Below the pieces are notes generated by a model, which made no database searches, was not told the origin of the DNA, and saw nothing but the letters and a program-made list of their open reading frames with translations. Shown here piece after piece: positions 18,971-27,755 of a stretch of 47,850 bases of DNA. Positions within the stretch are counted from its first letter, which is position 1. The number at the start of each line of letters is the position of its first letter. Origin of the DNA: Bacteroidales bacterium (lineage in GTDB: Bacteria; Bacteroidota; Bacteroidia; Bacteroidales; F082); contig JAKSNA010000022.1 of the NCBI GenBank assembly GCA_024400295.1, positions 1 to 47,850 of the forward strand, in the 5' to 3' direction. Made by a program: the position numbers and the translations under genes.

Positions 18971-19004
18971 CACTCGCAAACGGAGAAATAAAGTCTGTTG
19001 AAAC

Positions 19005-19078
19005 GCCTCCTTAGCTCAGTTGGTTAGAGCATCTGACTGTTAATCAGGGGGTCTCAGGTTCAAGTCCTGAAGGGGGCG
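19005..19078 (+). tRNA. tRNA-Asn (GTT anticodon)
   Basis: A 74-base cloverleaf. The acceptor stem GCCTCCT (19005-19011) pairs with AGGGGGC (19071-19077) with one G-U pair, and the discriminator is G. The D stem is GCTC/GAGC. The anticodon stem TCTGA/TCAGG has loop CTGTTAA, with anticodon GTT at 19039-19041, reading Asn codons. The T stem is TCAGG/CCTGA with loop TTCAAGT. The full CCA end is not encoded (CA follows the discriminator), so CCA would be added by the tRNA nucleotidyltransferase. Confidence 0.97.
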
Positions 19079-19181
19079 CAAAGAGAGATTACAAAGTGTA
19101 ATTTTTTATGTTTCATGTTATTAATTGAAAGGGATGGATACCAACGGTGTTCATTCTTTTTTTGCATTTAAACTCACCATG

Positions 19182-20171
19182 ATGAAAAAATCGGTAATAG
19201 GCATAGGCAATGCCCTCGTTGATATTCTCACCCGAATTGACAACGATAACATCCTCAATGATTTACAACTTCCAAAAGGTTCAATGCAACTTGTCGATGC
19301 GAACACTTCGGCTCATGTCGGGGCGGCGGTTGAAAAGTTTGAAAACTCCATGGCTCCGGGAGGCTCTGCCGCCAACACAATCCACGGCCTCGCGAAATGC
19401 GGCATAAAGACGGGGTTCATCTTCTCGACCGGCAACGACGAGACGGGGCGTTTCTTTGAAGACGCCATGAAGGAGGTCGGGGTGCGGCCATACGTGTATC
19501 ATCGCGATACGCCGACTGGCACAGCCCGTGCAATCATCTCGCCCGACGGAGAGCGCACCTTTGCGACACACCTCGGAGCAGCTGTCGAGCTGACCGCCGA
19601 AATGTTCGGCAAAGAGCTTTTTGCTGGCTGGGATTACTGCTACATCGAAGGCTATCTCATTGCAAACCAGCCACTTGTCAGAGCCGCCATCAAACTTGCG
19701 AAGGAAGCGGGCTGCAATGTCGCCATCGACTTGGCGTCATATAATGTCGTTGAGGCAAACCGCGACTTCCTACTCGAGATACTGCCGCAAATCGATATCG
19801 TGTTCGCCAACGAGGAAGAGGCCAAGAGCCTGACAGACAGCACGCCGGAGGAGTCACTCGAGTTTATCGCGAAGAGTTGCGAAATCGCTGTCGTGAAGGT
19901 CGGGAAACGAGGTTCGCTCATCAAACGAGGCGGTGAAAAGGTGCAGATCGGCTGCAATAAGGTCAATGTCATCGACACCACAGGCGCAGGCGACATGTAC
20001 GCCGCCGGTTTCATGGCAGGCCTCATCAACGGACTGAACCTCGGGCAGTGCGGCGAGCTCGGCAACTGCCTCGCTGAAAGTATCATACAGGTCATCGGTG
20101 CCAAGATGGACGAAGGCAGATGGAACGCGATTTATGAGAAGTTTCCCATGTTGAAAAATAATAGCAAATAA
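19182..20171 (+). CDS. PfkB-family kinase (adenosine kinase-like)
   Basis: Ribokinase-fold kinase of 329 residues. PfkB signature 1 appears as MAPGGSAANTIHGLAKCGIK, and signature 2 as DTTGAGDMYAAGFMAGL, which carries the catalytic Asp and the anion hole. The start IGIGNALVDI and the segment AAVELTAEMF resemble the adenosine-kinase-like PfkB proteins usual in Bacteroidota, so a nucleoside such as adenosine is the likely substrate, with a sugar such as ribose or fructose as the alternative. A TTG-started extension from 19125 is rejected. ATG codons at 19179 and 19182 are adjacent and either could serve. Confidence 0.85.
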   Translation: MKKSVIGIGNALVDILTRIDNDNILNDLQLPKGSMQLVDANTSAHVGAAVEKFENSMAPGGSAANTIHGLAKCGIKTGFIFSTGNDETGRFFEDAMKEVGVRPYVYHRDTPTGTARAIISPDGERTFATHLGAAVELTAEMFGKELFAGWDYCYIEGYLIANQPLVRAAIKLAKEAGCNVAIDLASYNVVEANRDFLLEILPQIDIVFANEEEAKSLTDSTPEESLEFIAKSCEIAVVKVGKRGSLIKRGGEKVQIGCNKVNVIDTTGAGDMYAAGFMAGLINGLNLGQCGELGNCLAESIIQVIGAKMDEGRWNAIYEKFPMLKNNSK

Positions 20172-20204
20172 TTGAAAAACTTTGGATTATTTTTCGTACT
20201 TTTG
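20172..20204 (+). promoter_or_regulatory. Promoter of the EF-G paralogue
   Basis: TACTTTTG at 20197-20204 fits the TAnnTTTG -7 element, with TTG at 20172-20174 in the -33 position (22-base spacing). The -7 octamer is the same as before the tRNA. The start codon follows 47 bases later, leaving a leader of about 40 bases rich in A and T. Confidence 0.65.
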
Positions 20205-20251
20205 CCCCCAAATTTCAAAAATAATAATAATCAGACAATAAAAAAATAAAA

Positions 20252-22387
20252 ATGAAGGTATTCCAGACAGACGAAATTCGGAACATCGCTCTCATAGGAG
20301 CTGCTAAATCCGGAAAGACTACACTTGCCGAAAACATGGTTTTCGAAGGCAAGCTCATCAACAGAAAAGGCGCTACTGAAAGCAAAAACACAGTGTCAGA
20401 CTACCGTCCAATCGAAATGGAACGCGGTATCTCTGTTAACGCCAGCTTGTTATATACTATCTATAATGACAAGAAAATCAATATCTTAGACACTCCTGGC
20501 TTTAGCGATTTCTCCGGTGACATCGTCGCATGTCTGAGTGCTGCCGACACAGCGGTCTTCACCGTCAACGCACAGTCGGGTGTTGAAGCCACATCAGAAA
20601 ACGCATGGAAACACGCGGCAAACACAAACAAGCCTGTCGTGTTCTTCATGAACCAGCTCGACCACAACAACGCCAACTTCGATGATGCAATCCATCAGCT
20701 GAAGGAATATTTCGGCGAGAAAGTCGCTCCGGTACAGTTCCCGGTGAACACAGGCGAGGGCTTCAACGCCGTCATCGACCTCATCATGAAGAAGATGCTC
20801 GTCTTCAAGAACGGCAACGGCGCTCCTGAGGTTCAGGACATCCCTGCCAACCTCGCTGACAAGGCGGAAGAGTTGCACAACGAACTCATCGAACACGCAG
20901 CTGAAGGCGACGACGCTCTCATGGAAAAGTTCTTCGATGAAGGCACACTTTCAGAGGAAGACATGGAGGCAGGTATCCGCATGGGCATCGCCAAACGTGA
21001 ACTCTTCCCTGTCATCTGTGGCGCGGCAAAAGGCGGTGTCGGCGTGACACGTCTCCTCGAATTCATCATCAACGCTTGCCCGTCACCGGCACACGTGGCT
21101 CCGATCGTTGCTGAAAATGGCACGGAATTCCACAACAACATCGAGGAACCGGCAGCGATGTTCTTCTTCAAGGTTTCCAACGAACAGAACGTCGGCGATG
21201 TCGCGATGGCACGTATCTACGGCGGCTCGGTTGTTGAGGCTCAGGACTTCGTCAACCCACGCACCGGCAACAAGGAACGTATCTCGCAGATCCTCGTCTC
21301 AAACGGCAAGACACGCGAGCGTGTTGAGAAAGCCTGCGCAGGCGACATCATCTCGACAATCAAGTTGAAAGATGTCCGCGTCAACGACACACTCGTCGAT
21401 GCAAAGGCAGCAGAAGCAGCATTCCCGGCAATCAAGTTCCCGACACCGATATTCTCAATAGCAATCAAGGCTGTCAACTCACAGGAAGATGAAAAGCTCG
21501 GCGGCATCCTCAACGACATGCACAAGACCGACCCGACTATCCTCACATCAATGTCACGTGAGCTGAAACAGAACATCCTTCAGTGCCAGGGCGAGTATCA
21601 CCTCAACACAATCAAGTGGTATCTCGACAACGTCCACAAGATCGCCGTCGAGTTCGCGTCACCAAAGATCCCGTACCGTGAGACAATCACCAAGTCAGCC
21701 AACGCCGACTACCGTCACAAGAAACAGTCAGGCGGTTCAGGTCAGTTCGGTGAAGTGCATTTGAGACTTGCTCCATATTATGAAGGCTACACTGACCCGA
21801 CAGACCTCCAGGTCCGTGACACTCAGGAGTATGACCTCCAGTGGGGCGGCAAGCTCATCTTCAAGAACTGCGTCGTCGGTGGCGCCATCGATGCCCGCTT
21901 CATGCCGGCCATCCTCAAAGGTATCAACGAACGTCTCGAAGAAGGCCCGCTCACAGGCTCATACGCCCGCGACATCATCGTCTATGTCTATGATGGTAAG
22001 ATGCACCCGGTCGATTCAAACGAAATGGCATTCAAGATAGCAGGTCGTATGGCATTCTCGGCGGCGTTCAAGAACGCAGGCCCGAAGATCATGGAACCTA
22101 TCTATGACCTCACAGTCCGTATGCCGGAAGACATGATGGGTGCTGTCAACACCGACCTTCAGGGCCGCCGCGCCATCATCATGGGCATGGATTCAGACCG
22201 TCACTACCAGATCATCAGGGCAAGAGTCCCGCTCGCGGAGATGGACCGTTACTCGACATCATTGAGCTCACTCACCTCAGGCCGTGGCTCATTCACGATG
22301 GAATATGCGGAATACGCACAGGTCCCGGCCGATGTCCAGACCAAGCTCCTCAAGGCTTACGAGGAATCAAAGAAAGACGAGGATTAA
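20252..22387 (+). CDS. fusA: Elongation factor G paralogue with altered GTPase centre
   Basis: Full-length EF-G of 711 residues with the usual five-domain order. The P-loop GAAKSGKT (residues 16-23) and switch I EMERGIS (55-61) are normal. Switch II, normally DTPGH, reads DTPGF (80-84), so the catalytic His is Phe. The guanine-specificity motif NKxD reads NQLD (134-137). Domain IV has QSGGSGQFGEVHLRL and the C-terminus is Lys/Asp/Glu rich. Bacteroides thetaiotaomicron has an EF-G2 reported to lack GTP hydrolysis yet support translation and gut colonisation; this gene is probably of that type rather than the canonical factor. It has its own promoter and terminator. Codon use is uniform and looks optimised for high expression. 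Confidence 0.93.
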   Translation: MKVFQTDEIRNIALIGAAKSGKTTLAENMVFEGKLINRKGATESKNTVSDYRPIEMERGISVNASLLYTIYNDKKINILDTPGFSDFSGDIVACLSAADTAVFTVNAQSGVEATSENAWKHAANTNKPVVFFMNQLDHNNANFDDAIHQLKEYFGEKVAPVQFPVNTGEGFNAVIDLIMKKMLVFKNGNGAPEVQDIPANLADKAEELHNELIEHAAEGDDALMEKFFDEGTLSEEDMEAGIRMGIAKRELFPVICGAAKGGVGVTRLLEFIINACPSPAHVAPIVAENGTEFHNNIEEPAAMFFFKVSNEQNVGDVAMARIYGGSVVEAQDFVNPRTGNKERISQILVSNGKTRERVEKACAGDIISTIKLKDVRVNDTLVDAKAAEAAFPAIKFPTPIFSIAIKAVNSQEDEKLGGILNDMHKTDPTILTSMSRELKQNILQCQGEYHLNTIKWYLDNVHKIAVEFASPKIPYRETITKSANADYRHKKQSGGSGQFGEVHLRLAPYYEGYTDPTDLQVRDTQEYDLQWGGKLIFKNCVVGGAIDARFMPAILKGINERLEEGPLTGSYARDIIVYVYDGKMHPVDSNEMAFKIAGRMAFSAAFKNAGPKIMEPIYDLTVRMPEDMMGAVNTDLQGRRAIIMGMDSDRHYQIIRARVPLAEMDRYSTSLSSLTSGRGSFTMEYAEYAQVPADVQTKLLKAYEESKKDED

Positions 22388-22412
22388 TCCCGAGTCTGAT
22401 AAATAAACTGAA

Positions 22413-22453
22413 AAAGGGTGGATCAAAACCAACGGTTTTGGCCGCCCTTTTTT
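22413..22453 (+). terminator. Rho-independent terminator, probably bidirectional
   Basis: An inverted repeat (AAAGGGTGGATCAAAACC against GGTTTTGGCCGCCCTTT, with two small mismatched places) has the short loop AAC and is followed by a T run. An A run before it gives a T run on the other strand, so it could also end the convergent mnmA operon. Confidence 0.85.
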
Positions 22454-22548
22454 CATTTAGTAATTCGTGCGATTAGCGGTGACTAAAAAGGTAGGGACAA
22501 TTCGTGCGATATGTGTTATTCGTGGTGAAGTATATCACGAGTGTGGTG

Positions 22549-23610
22549 TTACTCGATGACTCCGCTGCCCAAAACCACCGGCTCTGTCTCGTGGTAGATG
22601 GTGCCGAACTGTCCGCTCGCGACACCGGAAATCATCACGTCGGAGTTGATAATCAATCCGTGGTCGGTCAAGCTCAGCGTCCCTGTGCGGAATTCAGGCT
22701 GATGGCGTATCTTGTATCTCACTTTCTCGCCTTCGCTGAATTTGATGACGGGGTTCATCGCTTGCACGTCAACGAGGCCGATTTTGTTGACATATTGTGT
22801 TTCGGGGTCGTAGCCTTGTGAGACATAAACGATATTGTTATCGGTGTCTTTTCTCACCACGAACCACGGTCCTCCGCCGAGGCCGAGGCCTTTGCGCTGT
22901 CCGATGGTGTGAAACCAGAAGCCTTTGTGCCGGCCGAGCTTCTTGCCTGTCTCGAGTTCGATGATGTCGCCTTCTTTTTCGCCGACATATTCGCGGATGT
23001 AGTCGTTGTAGTTGATTTTTCCGAGGAAGCAGATGCCTTGTGAGTCATGGCGTCCGGCGCTCGGGAGCTTCAGTTCGGCTGCTATGCGGCGCACCTCGCT
23101 CTTAGGCAGGTCACCGACGGGGAACATCGCTTTCGAGAGTTGGTGGTACGTTATCCTTGCGAGGAAGTCGGTCTGGTCCTTGAACGTGTCGGCGGCTGTG
23201 CCGAGCCATGCTATGCCGTTGTCGTCGATCCACTGTCGGGCGTAATGTCCTGTCGCGATGCGGTCATATTCGTGCCCTGCCTTCTCCTCGAACGCGCCGA
23301 ATTTTATGAAGCGGTTGCACATCACGTCGGGGTTGGGGGTGAGGCCTTTGCGCACCGACTCCATGGTGTAGCGTGCCACGCGGTCGTAGTATTCCTTCTG
23401 CAAGTCGATGATGTCGAACTTGCATCCGTATTTTTTTGCGATGTAAGAAGTTATCTCTATGTCCTCCTCGGAGGGGCAGTCCATCATGTCTTCCTTGCCT
23501 TCGAGACCAATCTTTATGTAAAAGATATGCGGGTCAAATCCTTGGTCTTTGAGCAGTGGGACGATGACGGAGCTGTCAACGCCGCCTGATACTAATGCCG
23601 CTACATTCAT
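22549..23610 (-). CDS. mnmA: tRNA-specific 2-thiouridylase MnmA
   Basis: Cytoplasmic enzyme of 353 residues that puts sulfur on U34 of tRNA-Lys, -Glu and -Gln. The ATP pyrophosphatase loop SGGVDSS is at residues 8-14. The two catalytic cysteines are visible: Cys98 in NPDVMCNRFIKF and Cys194 in DSQGICFLGKI. The C-terminal beta-barrel has VRYKIRHQPEFRTG. It is the last gene of a minus-strand set: nine bases separate it from the peptidase gene upstream, which itself follows xth by six bases. Confidence 0.96.
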   Translation of the reverse strand: MNVAALVSGGVDSSVIVPLLKDQGFDPHIFYIKIGLEGKEDMMDCPSEEDIEITSYIAKKYGCKFDIIDLQKEYYDRVARYTMESVRKGLTPNPDVMCNRFIKFGAFEEKAGHEYDRIATGHYARQWIDDNGIAWLGTAADTFKDQTDFLARITYHQLSKAMFPVGDLPKSEVRRIAAELKLPSAGRHDSQGICFLGKINYNDYIREYVGEKEGDIIELETGKKLGRHKGFWFHTIGQRKGLGLGGGPWFVVRKDTDNNIVYVSQGYDPETQYVNKIGLVDVQAMNPVIKFSEGEKVRYKIRHQPEFRTGTLSLTDHGLIINSDVMISGVASGQFGTIYHETEPVVLGSGVIE

Positions 23611-23619
23611 GGATTTCAG

Positions 23620-24516
23620 TTACTTGCTTGAATCATAGGTGACTCTGTGCACAGGGATGGTAAAGCCATATTTGCCGTCCATCTCTGTCTCGGCTGAGCC
23701 GTATATGCCTCCGTGGCGTCTGCCTTTGTATGCCGCCCATGCGCGGTCGCCGTATGAGAAATGCCACCATTCGGCCGGGAAGTTGATGAAGCCTTCTCTC
23801 CTCATCATTCTGACGAGTGTCTTGCGGTTCTTCGCCTGGGTCTTGGTTATGTATTTGTTCCTTGTCTCTGTCTTGTTGTTGTGTTCGTGGAACTTGGTGC
23901 CGAAGTCGAGCATCACGCCGTTGTCGTCGCAGAGTGCGACATCGACGGCACCGCCGGTGACATGTCCGCCGATGCTGTTTTTCGGGTCTTCTGTCTTGAA
24001 TTTCGCCAACTTTATCGCTTCATAACGGCCTATCCCAGGATTATCAGCGGTTATTTCGTTTATGGTTTTCTCCCATGCCTCATTCATCTTACTCTTCGAA
24101 CGGTAAGTCTGCAGAATCAGCAGGTTCATCCCGTTAGGGAGTCTGTCGGCTATTCTGTAAAGTTTGAAAAGCACCTTCTTGCGGATGAGGTTCGGCTGCT
24201 CGAGAGTCTCATCATTGAAAATGATGTGCTTGTGTGGCAGGAAGTCAACGAGCGGGTCGTAGCATTCGTGGACGTGCGTCCTGCCGATCCAATGCCTTGA
24301 TATCGTTTTCCTGAAGCCGAGTTTGTAGATGAGATGATGGATGTGGAAGTTGAGGTGCGCTCTTCTCCTCTTCGATGAGATGTATTTCAGGAACCACACC
24401 AGAAATATGATGAAGGCAAGAATCAGGATGAAATAAATGATATGACCTTTCAGCCACATTATGTTATTCTCGTCGTCAAACCAACTGAGTATTTTTTCAA
24501 GAAATCCGTCAAGCAT
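23620..24516 (-). CDS. Membrane-anchored M15 (VanX-like) peptidase
   Basis: Protein of 298 residues with one N-terminal membrane helix (about 25-45) followed by a basic stretch, so the catalytic part is probably periplasmic. The zinc-binding pattern SxHxxGxAVD appears as SIGGHVTGGAVDVAL, and the second element ExxH as PAEWWHFSYGD, both typical of VanX/DdpX D-Ala-D-Ala dipeptidases (M15D). Expected role: trimming peptidoglycan peptides or D,D-dipeptides for recycling. It is longer than VanX (about 200 residues) because of the anchor and a linker. It sits in an operon with xth and mnmA; no van regulators are nearby, so a resistance role is unlikely. Confidence 0.82.
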   Translation of the reverse strand: MLDGFLEKILSWFDDENNIMWLKGHIIYFILILAFIIFLVWFLKYISSKRRRAHLNFHIHHLIYKLGFRKTISRHWIGRTHVHECYDPLVDFLPHKHIIFNDETLEQPNLIRKKVLFKLYRIADRLPNGMNLLILQTYRSKSKMNEAWEKTINEITADNPGIGRYEAIKLAKFKTEDPKNSIGGHVTGGAVDVALCDDNGVMLDFGTKFHEHNNKTETRNKYITKTQAKNRKTLVRMMRREGFINFPAEWWHFSYGDRAWAAYKGRRHGGIYGSAETEMDGKYGFTIPVHRVTYDSSK

Positions 24517-24522
24517 AGTAAT

Positions 24523-25284
24523 TTATTTTAATTCAACCAAAATTGGGCAATGATCGGAGTGGACTGCATCAGGGAATATCGCAGCGTCTTTGAGATTGCC
24601 TTTCAAACTGTCTGTAATTATATGATAGTCAATGCGCCATCCCTTGTTGTTAGCTCTCGCATTGAATCTGTAGCTCCACCATGAATAGTTGCCCGGTTCC
24701 TTGTGAAGTGAGCGGTAACTGTCGATATAGCCGTCGGCGAGGAAATCGGTGAACCACTGCCGTTCTTCCGGCAGGAAGCCTGAATTGGTGGCGTTGCGTA
24801 CGGGGTCGTGTATGTCGATGGCTTCGTGGCAGATGTTGTAATCGCCGGATAGGACGAGATTCGGGCGAGTCTTCCTGAGGTCGTTGACATATCTGCGGAA
24901 GAAGTCGAGCCATTCCATCTTGAAGTCCTGGCGTTCGTCGCCGCTTGTGCCGGAAGGATGATACACGCTCACGACCGACAGCTCGCCGAAGTCGGCACGC
25001 AGGAAACGGCCTTCATCGTCATATTTCTTGTTATCCATGCCGTAAACCACCTTGTCGGGTTCTTTTTTGGAGAGTATTCCGACACCGCTATAACCTTTTT
25101 TCTGCGCCGGGAACCAGTAATGATAGTACCCTGCCGACTCGATTTCCATCAGTGGAATCTGGTCGGGAGTGGCTTTAAGTTCCTGAAAACAAACGACATC
25201 GGGCGACACACTGTCGATCCATTCAAGAAGACCCTTCGAGATGGCAGCACGGATGCCGTTCACGTTATAACTGATGATTTTCAT
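24523..25284 (-). CDS. xth: Exodeoxyribonuclease III
   Basis: Protein of 253 residues of the ExoIII/APE AP-endonuclease family for base-excision repair. Visible are MKIISYNVNGIRAAISKGLL at the start, VCFQELKAT carrying the metal-binding Glu, GDYNICHEAIDIHDP carrying the catalytic Asp/Asn pair, and SDHCPILVEL at the end with the catalytic His. The ATG at 25284 is chosen; an upstream TTG at 25305 lies inside the promoter. It is first in the operon with the VanX-like peptidase and mnmA. Confidence 0.95.
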   Translation of the reverse strand: MKIISYNVNGIRAAISKGLLEWIDSVSPDVVCFQELKATPDQIPLMEIESAGYYHYWFPAQKKGYSGVGILSKKEPDKVVYGMDNKKYDDEGRFLRADFGELSVVSVYHPSGTSGDERQDFKMEWLDFFRRYVNDLRKTRPNLVLSGDYNICHEAIDIHDPVRNATNSGFLPEERQWFTDFLADGYIDSYRSLHKEPGNYSWWSYRFNARANNKGWRIDYHIITDSLKGNLKDAAIFPDAVHSDHCPILVELK

Positions 25285-25302
25285 ACGCCACAAATTCGAG
25301 TG

Positions 25303-25310
25303 CAAAAATA
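25303..25310 (-). promoter_or_regulatory. -7 element for the xth operon
   Basis: On the minus strand this reads TATTTTTG (TAnnTTTG), 18 bases upstream of the xth ATG. No clear -33 TTTG is visible. Confidence 0.55.
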
Positions 25311-25356
25311 ATCATAAATTTTTTACGAAAAGCATCCGTTATCAAAATTCATTTTT

Positions 25357-25364
25357 TATTTTTG
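25357..25364 (+). promoter_or_regulatory. Possible -7 element at the ClC gene
   Basis: TATTTTTG fits the -7 consensus but ends only four bases before the ClC ATG. It would therefore give a nearly leaderless message, or the match is chance in an AT-rich gap. Confidence 0.3.
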
Positions 25365-25368
25365 CGGA

Positions 25369-27162
25369 ATGATTAATATTTTCAAATCGAAGAAGAAATT
25401 ATCGTTCAAGTCATTGAATGAGTGGAGGTTGGCTCATGTGTCAGACCGGCGGTTCATGATATTGCTTGCCATCCCGACGGGTTTTCTGGCAGGTGTCGCC
25501 GCTGTCGTGATAAAGTTCTTTGCTCATACGATACGCGATTTTTTCTTTAACATGAGAGCGGAAGAGCAGTATTTCAACTATCTGTTCTTTATCCTTCCTG
25601 CAATAGGCATCTTATTGACGATCATAATAATACGGTATGTCATCAGGCGTGATGTCGGGCATGGCATCCCGGGGTTGCTTTACGCCTTGTCGAGAAACAA
25701 GGGCATTGTGAAGCCATACACCACGTTCTCGTCGATAATCACGAGTGCGCTCACTGTCGGTTTCGGCGGTTCCGTGGGGCTTGAAGGCCCGTCGGTGTCA
25801 ACGGGCGGCGCCATCGGCTCGAACCTCGGCAGGCTGTTGAAACTCAACCAGAAACAGATCAACGTGTTGATAGGCATGGGCGGTGCGGCTGCGCTCGCGT
25901 CGATATTCCAGGCCCCGATAACCGGTGTCATCTTCTCGATGGAGGTGTTCATGATCGACATCTCGATGACCGCGCTCATTCCCATCATCATCTCGGCTTT
26001 CGTGGCGATTCTGACGTCATATATGTTTCTCGGACGCGCGTTTGAGTATTCCATCACCATTCAGGAGGGTTTTGTGCCAGGCAACACCTGGTATTATGTC
26101 GGGCTTGGGATCGTCGTCGGTCTCGTGTCGGCGTACTTCATGAGGGTTTATTTCAGCGTTGACAAGAGTTTCAAGAAGATCAGCAATCCGTGGATGCGTT
26201 TCGTGCTCGCCTCGCTCGCGCTCGGCGGTCTCATATTCGTGTTCCCGCAGCTCTACGGTGAGGGCTACGAGACGATACAGTCGGCGCTGAATGGCGATGT
26301 CATGGAGATCTTCAAGGGGACGCTGTTCGAGAAATACACGGTGATGCCGTGGGTGATGCTCATCGTGCTGCTTGCCATTATCTTGACCAAAGCTTTCGCC
26401 ACATCTCTCACCTTCGCCGCTGGCGGCGTGGGCGGCACATTCGCCCCGGCTCTGTTTCTCGGTGCTACGACAGGCATGCTCTTTTCAATGACAATCAATT
26501 ATTTGGGAATAGGAGACCTCGAAGTGGGTAAGTTCGCACTCGTCGGAATGAGCGGCCTCATAGCTGCCATGCTGCACGCCCCGCTCACCGGGATATTTCT
26601 CATCGCCGAGATAACCAACGGCTACACACTGATGGTGCCGCTGATGATAGTGTCGGCACTCTCGCTCGCCGTCAACCGCATCTTCTTCAAGGAGTCGATT
26701 TACACATACAGCATTGCAAGACAAGGCGTTAAGGTGTCGTTCAACAAAGATGAAAGCATCTTGAGCATGATGACGGCGACGAACCTCATAGAGACGAATT
26801 TCAGCACCATCGGGCCGAAAGAAACACTCGAAAACCTCATCCCGCTCATCGCGTCGTCGGCGCGAAACATCTATCCGGTCGTCGATGAAGACGGCATGTT
26901 CAAAGGACATATCCTCTTCGATGACATCCGCCCGATAATGTTCGACCGCAAACTCTATTGTGTCCTTATCGAAAACATCATGGTGAAACCGCAGTATGTG
27001 ATCGACCCCGACGAGTCGATGGAAGACATCGTGAATAAATTCAACGAATCGCATAAGTACAACATTCCTGTCGTGAAAGATGGCAGATATGTCGGATACC
27101 TCTCGCGGGCGAAGGTGTTCACCACATATCAGGAGACCCTAAAGGAGATTTCGGCCGATTAA
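25369..27162 (+). CDS. ClC-family chloride channel/transporter with CBS pair
   Basis: Inner-membrane protein of 597 residues. The ion-pathway motifs are VGHGIPGLLYAL (usual GSGIP, with His in place of Ser), GSVGLEGPSVSTGG holding the gating Glu, and GGVGGTFAPALFLGA near the third selectivity segment. About 18 helices extend to residue 445. The C-terminal part (about 460-590) is a pair of CBS domains (RNIYPVVDEDGMFKGHILFD and NIPVVKDGRYVGYLSRA), which usually bind adenine nucleotides and regulate gating. Whether it is a channel or an H+/Cl- exchanger is not settled by these motifs. Its stop overlaps the convergent exosortase-like gene. Confidence 0.93.
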   Translation: MINIFKSKKKLSFKSLNEWRLAHVSDRRFMILLAIPTGFLAGVAAVVIKFFAHTIRDFFFNMRAEEQYFNYLFFILPAIGILLTIIIIRYVIRRDVGHGIPGLLYALSRNKGIVKPYTTFSSIITSALTVGFGGSVGLEGPSVSTGGAIGSNLGRLLKLNQKQINVLIGMGGAAALASIFQAPITGVIFSMEVFMIDISMTALIPIIISAFVAILTSYMFLGRAFEYSITIQEGFVPGNTWYYVGLGIVVGLVSAYFMRVYFSVDKSFKKISNPWMRFVLASLALGGLIFVFPQLYGEGYETIQSALNGDVMEIFKGTLFEKYTVMPWVMLIVLLAIILTKAFATSLTFAAGGVGGTFAPALFLGATTGMLFSMTINYLGIGDLEVGKFALVGMSGLIAAMLHAPLTGIFLIAEITNGYTLMVPLMIVSALSLAVNRIFFKESIYTYSIARQGVKVSFNKDESILSMMTATNLIETNFSTIGPKETLENLIPLIASSARNIYPVVDEDGMFKGHILFDDIRPIMFDRKLYCVLIENIMVKPQYVIDPDESMEDIVNKFNESHKYNIPVVKDGRYVGYLSRAKVFTTYQETLKEISAD

Positions 27163-27752
27163 GACTTCTTGCTTTCACCTTTCCCGTGAAGGAAACACTC
27201 CACCCAGATGACCCACATCAGGAAGATGAAGACGTAAAACATCGTCTTGAAGATGTAGTCGTGCGCAAACTCGAAACTGTGCGGGAAACGTATGAGAAAC
27301 AGTGAGATGCCTACGACACGCACCACGTTGATGAATTCTATTATCACTAATCCGAGCGGGATGTACCAGGCTTTGTGCTTCCACGGACCCGGGAAAATAA
27401 GCATCAGGAAAAGCCAGTGCATCCATTGTTTCAGACTCGTGCATTCAGGGGCCACGCTCACGTGCGAATACCAGTTCTCACAGTTGAGGAAAGCTATCGA
27501 CTGGCCTTTCGTGTAAAAATCAACGTTGAAGACATGGTCCAAGACCCATGTGCTCTGGTCGAAAAGCAGTGCCGACGCCCATGCAAACAGCCTGTCAACA
27601 CAGCCTTTCACCGGCCAGTAATCCAGCTGTACTTTCCAAAAAGTGTAAATGATGTGAAAACTGAAAATCAGCACAAAAAACAGCCCGACATCGAAATATG
27701 TCTGGTAGCGTTTGTCGTTGTGCAGTTCTTTTAGACTCTCGAATGAAATCAT
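27159..27752 (-). CDS. Exosortase/archaeosortase-family transpeptidase
   Basis: Membrane protein of 197 residues with several helices and the three family landmarks in order: Cys104 in APECTSLKQ, Arg145 in INVVRVVGIS and His164 in EFAHDYIFK. Exosortases cut C-terminal sorting tails and usually sit near exopolysaccharide genes; Bacteroidota carry XrtF-like forms. It lies three bases behind the outer-membrane protein gene at 28541-27756 and is probably co-transcribed. No PEP-CTERM-like target protein is visible in this window. Its TAA stop shares bases with the TAA of the ClC gene on the other strand (TTAA). Confidence 0.82.
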   Translation of the reverse strand: MISFESLKELHNDKRYQTYFDVGLFFVLIFSFHIIYTFWKVQLDYWPVKGCVDRLFAWASALLFDQSTWVLDHVFNVDFYTKGQSIAFLNCENWYSHVSVAPECTSLKQWMHWLFLMLIFPGPWKHKAWYIPLGLVIIEFINVVRVVGISLFLIRFPHSFEFAHDYIFKTMFYVFIFLMWVIWVECFLHGKGESKKS

Positions 27753-27755
27753 CTG

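Noticed and set aside
19005..19078. tRNA-Asn as an integration (att) site
   Set aside because: I saw no second copy of the tRNA 3' end and no integrase; the genes around are ordinary.
23620..24516. Vancomycin resistance (vanX) gene
   Set aside because: No vanH, vanA/B-type ligase or vanRS genes nearby; the protein has a membrane anchor and stands in a housekeeping operon.
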